NCBI GenBank assembly: GCA_963693365.1
Contig: CAVNZM010000016.1
Coordinates: 4,960,001-5,024,000, forward strand
Origin: Amoebidium appalachense
Taxonomy: Eukaryota > Ichthyosporea
Direction: 5' to 3'
Length of the DNA: 64,000 nucleotides
The stretch's first letter is position 1. Each line of letters begins with the position of its first letter. Of the stretch, positions 57,948 through 64,000 are shown in pieces. The position numbers and the translations under genes were made by a program. The notes below the pieces were generated by a model. It made no database searches and had not been told where the DNA came from. It was given only the letters and a program-made list of their open reading frames with translations.

Positions 57948-58939
57948 TTACTTCTTCTTCTTGGGAGCCCTCTCGGTAATCTGCTGTGCGGGTCTCTTAT
58001 GGCCGCCCCTGCCGCCCCTGCCACCCCCTGCCGCCCCTGCCGCCCCGGTAACTTGCATCGAGCTGTTTTTTCATCTCCTGAAATATATTCAATGCCAATC
58101 CCTCCATTTCCTGCTCCTCTTCCTCCTGACCCTCCTCCTCCTGACTCTCCTCCTCCTGACCCTCCCTCTCCCTCTCCGAGTCCTTCTCCCCCTCCCCCTC
58201 CCCCCTCTCCCTCTCCGAGTCCTTCTCCCCCTCCCCCTCCCCCCTCTCCCCTTCCTCCTCATCCGAAATTAAAGAAATCTCTTCACAAACCTTCCCTCCT
58301 CCCTTCTTACGTTTCTCCCCTTCCGTCGTTTCTCCCTCCTTACGTTTCTCCCGTTCCACCATCCGCCGGGCTACACGGCCACTGGCAGGGTGCGTGTGCT
58401 TCACCTCAAAAAACCCCATTGCTGTATAATCATAACTCCAATGTTGCCCCGTTTCGGGGTCCCTATACACGTTTTCAGAGACAACCTCCATCAACTTCTT
58501 CGCCCCTCCTATCACCACCTCCGCAAAAGGTGGTTCTGTTTTCTCCTCGCTGACCACCTTCCGGCGCATTACCTCGCCCCCTTCCTCGTCCTCCTCGCCC
58601 ACCCCCTCACCCTCACCCTCCGCCTCGCCCACCCCCTCACCCTCACCCTCCGCCTCTCTCTCGCCCCTCACACGAAGGGTATCCTCTACCACCGACCTCT
58701 CCCTGCCCCCCCTGCTCCTCCTCCCTGGCAAACAGACTCTCATCTTGCAGAAGTTCCGGGTCAAACTGGATTGCTCTCGCACACACCCTCCTAAGTACAC
58801 TCCGTGCGTACCTCAACTCCCCTTCATAGAAAACCACCGTGTCATGCAATTCAATCAGTGATTTTTCCGCGTCTGAAATTTTCGATGAGATGTTGTTATC
58901 TACAACGGACTCATAGCGTGTCAGCCCTTTAGGCGGCAT
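57948..58939 (-). CDS. Acidic protein with RGG box and basic C-terminal tail (two frameshifts)
   Basis: ATG 58939 (MPPKGLTRYESVVDNN) opens a frame with a helical region (SDAEKSLIELHDTVVFYEGE). At a G run (plus strand about 58709-58715) the frame shifts by one base into an Arg/Glu/Gly-rich segment, EEKTEPPFAEVVIGGAKKLM, QHWSYDYTAMGFFEVKH, and then long Glu/Ser/Arg repeats. A second shift at GGGGG (about 58028-58033) leads into an RGG box and PAQQITERAPKKKK before TAA 57948-57950. Removing one G at each run gives 329 residues. RGG boxes bind RNA, and the tail resembles a nuclear signal. The indels may be assembly errors or decay. Confidence 0.5.
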
Positions 58940-59236
58940 TTTGGAATTGTAAGACTAGGATGATCTATTATAACAATTTCTGAGAAAAATAACTGTTGTT
59001 TGTGTGAAATCTGTGAAAACTGTAGTGTAGCCGTATTAATCCTGTTGTTTGTGTGAAATCTGTTGTTGTGTAATAGACAGGGAGAATCGGTTCGTAGATT
59101 TTGCAAAATGACATCAACTGGCAGCGCGCCGAATCATATAGTGCTTGATTCATCGGCCGCGGCAATAGGCACGGCAATAGGCACTGGTGTCCAGATCCAA
59201 TTGCCGGATACCCAATCAGGTGGCGGCTTTTGCAGG

Positions 59237-59400
59237 TCATGCTCACTCATGTGCTGTAATAGTAATCGAAAAATCTACGTTTATTTATTTCATGCTCACT
59301 CATGTGCTGTAATAGTAATCGAAAAATCTACGTTTATTTATTTCATGCTCACTCATGTGCTGTAATAGTAATCGAAAAATCTACGTTTATTTTATTTCAT
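59237..59400. repeat. 53-bp tandem triplicate
   Basis: Three copies of TCATGCTCACTCATGTGCTG, TAATAGTAATCGAAAAATCT and ACGTTTATTT. They lie directly before copy 2 of the divergent-promoter repeat. Confidence 0.88.
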
Positions 59401-59735
59401 TCAAGTCTTGTGTACAACGAACATAAAACATCAACATGGATGCCTTTTGCCGCGGGTCATTCGGATAGCGCAAAATCGGAATTTCACTCCCCTTTTGCCC
59501 TCCCTCCGATGAGTGGCTCTTGATTTCACATTTTTTAACGCCCGGAAACCACAATCGATGCTATTACAATTCAGATGTATATTTTCTACATAGGTTTGTT
59601 TGATGTATATTTTCTACATAAGTTATTTATTTAATTCAAGTCTTGTGTACATGGATGCCGTTGCCGCGGGTCATTCGAATAGCACCTCTTTTGCCCCCCC
59701 TCCCCTCCGATGAGTGGCTTTTGAATTTCATGATG
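59385..59735. repeat. Divergent-promoter repeat, copies 2 and 3
   Basis: Both have TTCAAGTCTTGTGTAC, CATGGATGCC, GCCGCGGGTCATTCG and CCTCCGATGAGTGGCT. They are in the same plus orientation as copy 1 at 39720-39870 and lie between the divergent genes at 58939 (minus) and 60390 (plus). Confidence 0.75.
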
Positions 59736-60318
59736 ACGAATGCGTGTCAGATCCCAAAATTGTCTAATTTGCCATGTTACGGTATAGACTGACTTTTATT
59801 CAAATGTATCGACAGTATACGAAACACAGGAAAAAGCTACTAGAATTGCTTTACTTTTGAAATTGGAGCTTACTTGTTTGCAGATGACCCGTTACCAATT
59901 CGCGTGCTCATGAATCGCGATGCTTACTGTGAAAAGCCTTGCCCCCCTCCAGATAGTGCACGTGATCCTACGATCTTCCCCAACCGCTGTCCAGCCAATC
60001 AAAAGGAGTGCGATTTGCTGGTTGTTTTTGCTATGTATACCAAAAGTTGTTTATACTTCATTAAAACGGCCGTAAGCAAAAAAAAAAAAGAATAAAATCA
60101 AAAATTAATTTGTCCAAATAGCTTTGATTGTTGCAATGTGATATAAAGGAGTAATTTTCTAACTTGTTTGACAGCGGGGTATCCAAATTGATTGGGCGCG
60201 TATCAGCTGCAAAAGCGTGCCTTTACATGTGCGAATGATTTAATTGGTTGTTTGGGGTCTTATTCAAGCGCCTGTTGATTCGCCACACATCAGCTGTCCA
60301 AATTGTCCCGTTTCCCGA

Positions 60319-60327
60319 TATAAAAAG
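60319..60327 (+). promoter_or_regulatory. TATA box TATAAAAAG
   Basis: Located 63-71 bp upstream of ATG 60390 and preceded by ATTGG/CCAAT-like motifs (60185-60250). It is identical to the boxes at 39380-39388 and 49684-49692. Confidence 0.6.
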
Positions 60328-60389
60328 CGGTTACAGTCCCAGTTCTCTTACTTTTTCACCTTTCACCTTCTCTTGCATTCTCTTAAAAG

Positions 60390-60845
60390 ATGGGGACGTA
60401 CGAAAAAGAAATTGACACAAAACTGGACGAGGTTTTCGGTAGTGCCCGCACTGTTCAAGCAAGGGAAGAAAACACTCGCAGGCTGATTAAAAAATGTAAC
60501 CAAAGTCTTGCCGGTGCACGCGCAGGGAGCGAAAAAATTAAAACTTGCATTGTGGAATACACGAAGGCACTAGGCGAAGTATCAAGAGAAATGGAGTCGC
60601 TTTACATAGCTAGAGACACACGGGATACCGACGTAATGAAAACATTTGAAAATTTCGTTAAAGATCAGGATCGTGATATGCGAGATTTCGAATGTGTAAT
60701 GAACAAATACGAAGAAACGACACGTCGTGTGTTCAAGTCTGCATTGGAAGCAGCTGGGGGGCGGGCGACAAGGACAGAACAAGATGAATCGAGGGAAGGG
60801 CCGCGCAAGAGGCATCGTGGCGGACTTGGAGGGAGGGAGAAGTAA
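60390..60845 (+). CDS. Coiled-coil protein with basic C-terminus
   Basis: 151 residues from ATG 60390 (MGTYEKEIDTKLDEVFGS). It is almost entirely helical and charged, with heptad-like spacing over residues 5-115 (REENTRRLIKKCNQSLAGAR, EVSREMESLYIARDT). The tail is Arg-rich (EGPRKRHRGGLGGREK) and may be nuclear or nucleic-acid binding. A single clean ORF with a strong TATA box. It is the last gene before the right terminal repeat, mirroring the coiled-coil gene at 38533-39186 near the left end. The two show no obvious sequence similarity. Confidence 0.75.
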   Translation: MGTYEKEIDTKLDEVFGSARTVQAREENTRRLIKKCNQSLAGARAGSEKIKTCIVEYTKALGEVSREMESLYIARDTRDTDVMKTFENFVKDQDRDMRDFECVMNKYEETTRRVFKSALEAAGGRATRTEQDESREGPRKRHRGGLGGREK

Positions 60846-61348
60846 CAAGGGGCTTTTTTTTGGGGGGGGGGGGGGGGGGGGGGGGGGGAGGAGGGGGGTG
60901 TGCTTACACACTGGGAGGGTGGATGCTTACACACTGATAGTGTTTGTTATGTTGGTGTATAGTAGATTGTATAGGCATTATATGGTGTTTTCCAAATTTT
61001 TTGATGATGATGTGACTTCAAAATGTTCGATGGTGGCGTGGTGGGTGGTGTGGCTTAGTAATAACTCGTTTTAAAAATATATATACACGTGATATGGCTT
61101 CAAAATGTTCGATGGTGGCGTGGAAATAACTAGTTTTATAAATATAATATATCACGTCACACTCACATACCAGTGTACTTCCCAAAACACCCCCCCCCCA
61201 AAAAAAAAAGCAGTCAAGCCAATTCACTTACCGAGACACTTGCCATCTTGCTGGCTTTGTCGTGAATCACCCGAATCGACCCCCATTTCACTCACACACA
61301 CCACACGTGATAGCATGCCCCCCCCCCCCCACACACACACACACACTC
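60846..61348. other. Non-coding, inner flank of right terminal repeat
   Basis: A poly-G tract at about 60861-60888, a duplicated TTCAAAATGTTCGATGGTGG (about 61018 and 61100) with ATATATAC stretches, and a (CA)n tract at about 61331-61346. No gene seen. Confidence 0.5.
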
Positions 61349-61532
61349 AGCATTATTTGCACACACGGATGCATTTTTTGTTTCACTTTTTGCATCCCCC
61401 GGCCTCACACTTAGCATATATATTTGGCCTCCCGGCCTCACACTTAGCATATATATTTGGCCCCCCGGCCTCACACTTAGCCTATATATTTGCCCCCTCC
61501 CGGCCTCACACTTAGCATATATATGTGGCCTG

Positions 61533-61569
<37 letters not shown>

Positions 61570-61684
61570 TTTGCATCCCCCGGCCTCACACTTAGCATAT
61601 ATATTTGGCCCCCCGGCCTCACACTTAGCATTTATATTTGCCCCCTCCCGGCCTCACACTTAGCATTCACATCTGCCCTGCCTG

Positions 61685-61728
<44 letters not shown>

Positions 61729-61814
61729 GAGAGACTTTTTGCCCCCCCCCCCCCCTCCCCCCGTGCCCCCCGTGCCCCCCGTGCCCCCCGGAACCACGCC
61801 CGGGCAGTGTCTTT

Positions 61815-61849
<35 letters not shown>

Positions 61850-62823
61850 TGCCAGCAAGGCCCCCCCCCCCCCCGTGCCCCCCGGAACCAACTGTGAGGC
61901 CCCCGCCAGTCTCCTCCGCCTCCCCTCCGCCCCCCCGGCCCCCCAGCCTCCCCTGCTCCCCAGCCACCCTGCTGCCGGAACCACGCCCCCAGTGGTGGCA
62001 TTTAGTTAGGTGTATATACGAATACACGTGCCTCCCCCCCTCCCCCCAGCCCCCCCTGCTGCCGGAACCACGCCCCCAGCGGTGCCATGCTTCCCCCACT
62101 CTCCCCAGCCCCCCCTGCACGTGTGCCTCCCAGCCCCCCCTCCTCCCGGAACCACGCCCCCAGCGGTGCCATGCCGCCCCCACTCTCCCCAGCCCCCCTG
62201 CACGTGTGCCTCCCCCTCCTCCCGGAACCAGGCCCCCAGTGGTGGCAGCATATGCCTTTATTAGTCAAACAGAGCCACCAGAAACTTGCACCACTCTGGT
62301 GCCTCATGCACATCTACCTGCTGCACAGGCAACATGCTCTATGCATACATAATACTTTCTCACTGTGGGTGGCTCGCCAGTCTCGCCCTCCTTGCCCTCC
62401 TCGCCAGCATGTGTGCCTCACATATCCGCCCTCTTGCTGGCCTGCCGGAACCACGCCCCCAGTGGTGCCATTCCCCAGCGGTGCCATGCCTCCCCCACTC
62501 TCCCCAGCCCCCCTGCACGTGTGCCCTCCCCTCCCCCCTGCTGCCGGAACCACGCCCCCCAGTGGTGGCAGCCAGTGCCTTACATACTAATCTATTCTAT
62601 GGCCACATGGCCAGATGGCCAGATTGTTTTGACTTCAGGTGGATCCCCCCCCCTGCTCACAGACTGGATTTGATCTGGCCATCTGGCCATGTGGGTATAA
62701 ACCGTTTTCTGTTCTAATATTGGAGAACTGTCGATAGTGATAGAAAATGTCATTGGAAGAACAATCGGGAAGGTCATCACGTGATAGATATTTGGAAGTG
62801 ATCTACTGGAAAGAGCGAAGCAA
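61349..62823 (-). repeat. Right terminal inverted repeat
   Basis: It is the inverse of the left repeat. Reading inward from 62823 the order is the unique outer 230 bp, the GGCCAGATGGCCAG motifs, the GC-rich GGAACCACGCCCCC blocks, (CA)n at about 61817-61846, (GA)n at about 61687-61732, and the CCGGCCTCACACTTAGCATA units. The outer ends match base for base, which implies recent insertion or gene conversion between ends. Confidence 0.9.
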
Positions 62824-62885
62824 ATCGATCCTGCGACTTTGAGCTTGACACGCAGAGATCTTACCATTGCACCAACCCGCCCCCA
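62824..62885 (-). mobile_element. tRNA-like head of the split SINE
   Basis: On the minus strand it begins GGGGGCGGGTTGGTGCAATG and includes an A-box-like TGGTGCAATGG and a B-box-like GGATCGA. The fit to RNA polymerase III promoter boxes is reasonable; the cloverleaf is incomplete. It abuts the right 14-bp target duplication on one side and the element's right end (62823) on the other. Its body and tail appear to be at 34844-35378. Confidence 0.6.
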
Positions 62886-62899
62886 ATGCTTCCTAACCA
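62886..62899. repeat. Right copy of the 14-bp target-site duplication
   Basis: ATGCTTCCTAACCA, identical to 34830-34843. It is followed directly by the continuation of the MFS reading frame. Confidence 0.85.
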
Positions 62900-63194
62900 A
62901 TCAAAACCGGTTTACATCGAGGTTGACCAATCGGATGTGTCTGTTGGCGTTTCGAATTCGCGGGTTCCTTTTGTGGTTACGGTGGGGGATTCGGACGCGG
63001 AGGAGGGGGAAATTGTGCAGACGGCGGGGGTTTTACCGAAGGAAAATGGGTCGAGGTGGAGTAGAATGAAGGATGAGTTGAAGGGTAAGGGACAGGCTGC
63101 TGCGAGTGCCAGAAAGTGGAATTTATTGGATAGGTTTGCAGTTGTGTTTGTAGTGTCTGTGAACACGTATCCCGACTTTACGAGTACGTCCTAG
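62886..63194 (+). pseudogene. MFS transporter gene, 3' portion
   Basis: An open frame of 102 codons from the target duplication to TAG 63192-63194. It begins MLPNQSKPVYIEV, exactly overlapping the FMLPN at which the left part stops. It reads as a hydrophilic, acidic C-terminal tail (GDSDAEEGEIV) after the last transmembrane helix, which is typical of the cytosolic end of MFS proteins. By itself it has an ATG only by chance. The intact gene must exist on an empty allele or have existed before insertion. Confidence 0.7.
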
Positions 63195-64000
63195 ACTACA
63201 CCACTTTATTATGCATACAGTGCATTACACTGCGTTGTACACCGTAAGAGACCCACACACACACACACGACTGGGTGTGCTACTACTACGCATGCAAGCA
63301 CACACACACAAAACGAACACACACACACACTCTGACACACACACGAGCGCTCGAGGGGGGGGGGGGGGGTGGAGGGGGGGGGGGGGGGGGGGGGGGGGCA
63401 CGTGAAGCATGCAGGCAAGTGCACACGTACGGGCACACGCAAGCATGCACTTATAAAGACATACACAGTTTTGCCGCTTTTCTTGTCTGTCGTCTGATTC
63501 ATAACATAACTTACCCTTTTTTGAGCTTGTAACATATATGCGAAAGGGCTAGAATACGCGAATGAGAGCCAAAGTTCCGGTCTGTACACTTTGTACAACC
63601 GACATTTTTTGCCGGCTTTCGGTTTTCGGTTAGGTGTGTATAGTATGAAAGTTTAACTCTTTGTGACCATCCCGCAAAATTTCCTGTATGTGACTTGCTA
63701 ATGCTCTCTAGAGCGTTCGTAATTCTCCAACTTCGAAATATTCTTTGCTGGTTGCTTAATCCTTTAAAGTGAAAGCGTTTCCCCCCCCCAATTATGAAGG
63801 CATGAGATTTCTAAAGTCGATTGACGTTCCTAATCTTCACAGACGCGCGTGCATCCATCCTGGTTATCATGAGCTTGTCTGCCAATCGCGAACGGGGATT
63901 CTTTAAGAATACCGTATGTATTTGTACATTGTTTATTCAGTATGCCAACGAAAAATGTATGCGCAATCCTCATGGTAGCACTAGTTCAGTTACAAATTGG
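63195..64000. other. 3' flank of the MFS gene, no gene recognised
   Basis: (CA)n-rich sequence at about 63250-63345 and poly-G at about 63355-63398, then ordinary AT-balanced sequence to the window end. No exon seen. Confidence 0.5.

Larger units (their letters stand above)
35832..62823. mobile_element. About 27-kb element with long terminal inverted repeats and virus-like gene set
   Basis: Both ends start with TTGCTTCGCTCTTTCCAGTA reading inward. The inverted copies stay near identical through the CACGTGATG, GGCCAGATGGCCAG and GGAACCACGCCC blocks to the (GA)n/(CT)n and AGTGTGAGGCCGGG repeats. The interior carries at least twelve genes, mostly intronless and tightly packed on both strands, including BRO/T5orf172, MYND, C2H2, JmjC, membrane and secreted Cys-rich proteins. 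The flanks are halves of one SINE, so it is an insertion and not host sequence. No integrase, transposase, DNA polymerase, ATPase or capsid is seen, but a gap (54043-54542) hides an unknown amount. The gene flavour and hr-like repeats favour an integrated large DNA virus or virus-derived element; a cargo-bearing transposon remains possible. Confidence 0.85.

Noticed and set aside
59108-59365. Possible small plus-strand gene starting MTSTGSAPNH
   Set aside because: It runs into the 53-bp tandem repeat and lies in the divergent promoter region. No domain or conservation is visible.
59874-60095. Short plus-strand open frame with an acceptor-like CAG before ATGACC
   Set aside because: There is no in-frame ATG at its start, no matching upstream exon and no recognisable domain.
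62824-62885. A functional tRNA gene
   Set aside because: The D- and T-arm-like boxes are present, but anticodon and acceptor stems do not pair well and the 3' half is missing. A SINE head explains it better.

Overview
This is eukaryotic nuclear DNA. Long introns with consensus GT/AG ends are packed with (CA/TG)n, poly-G/poly-C tracts and minisatellites, and there is an intron-rich secreted multidomain protein, a LINE retrotransposon and a SINE-like element. The domain mix (EGF, F5/8C, WSC, M60 peptidase, MFS transporter) would suit a protist related to animals or fungi, for example a unicellular holozoan. That is a guess from content, not an identification. A run of exactly 500 N at 54043-54542 looks like a fixed-size scaffold gap of unknown true length.

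Left host part (1-34843). The 3' end of an unidentified plus-strand gene lies at 1151-3506. A 25-exon minus-strand gene (24300 down to 5419) encodes a secreted protein of about 1,711 residues: signal peptide, three EGF modules, an F5/8C-type lectin domain, a Ser/Thr stalk, three WSC domains, a TCAF/M60 metallopeptidase block (HEVGH), a further EGF and a galactose-binding-like C-terminus. Every exon junction I propose keeps phase, with one homopolymer frameshift. Next come a SINE-like copy, a minisatellite, and a two-ORF LINE (about 26.1-30.8 kb) with AP-type endonuclease and a YADD reverse transcriptase. The beginning of an MFS transporter gene follows.

The MFS gene is broken at 34843 and resumes at 62886. 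The 14-bp sequence ATGCTTCCTAACCA is repeated at both breakpoints. Next to the left copy is a reversed A-rich SINE tail and next to the right copy a tRNA-like SINE head. A SINE therefore seems to have jumped into the last MFS exon, and a very large element then split that SINE.

The large element (35832-62823, about 27 kb) is the most interesting object here. It has near-identical terminal inverted repeats of about 1.5-2 kb. A 450-bp GC-rich near-perfect palindrome abuts its left end. It carries mostly intronless, closely spaced genes with TATA promoters, three of which share the exact 9-mer TATAAAAAG. Its genes include a BRO-like/T5orf172 protein, a double-MYND protein, a six-finger C2H2 protein, a transmembrane Cys-rich protein, a signal-peptide Cys-rich protein, small membrane proteins, coiled-coil proteins and an RGG/acidic protein. 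It also carries a seven-exon JmjC (KDM5-like) histone-demethylase homologue with intact metal ligands. Repeats found only inside the element sit in comparable places: one family in both divergent promoter regions, one downstream of minus-strand gene ends, and one 60-bp hr-like array. No integrase, polymerase, packaging ATPase or capsid gene is visible; such genes could lie in the gap or be absent. I read it as an integrated large DNA virus remnant or a cargo-rich giant transposon, so far unclassified.
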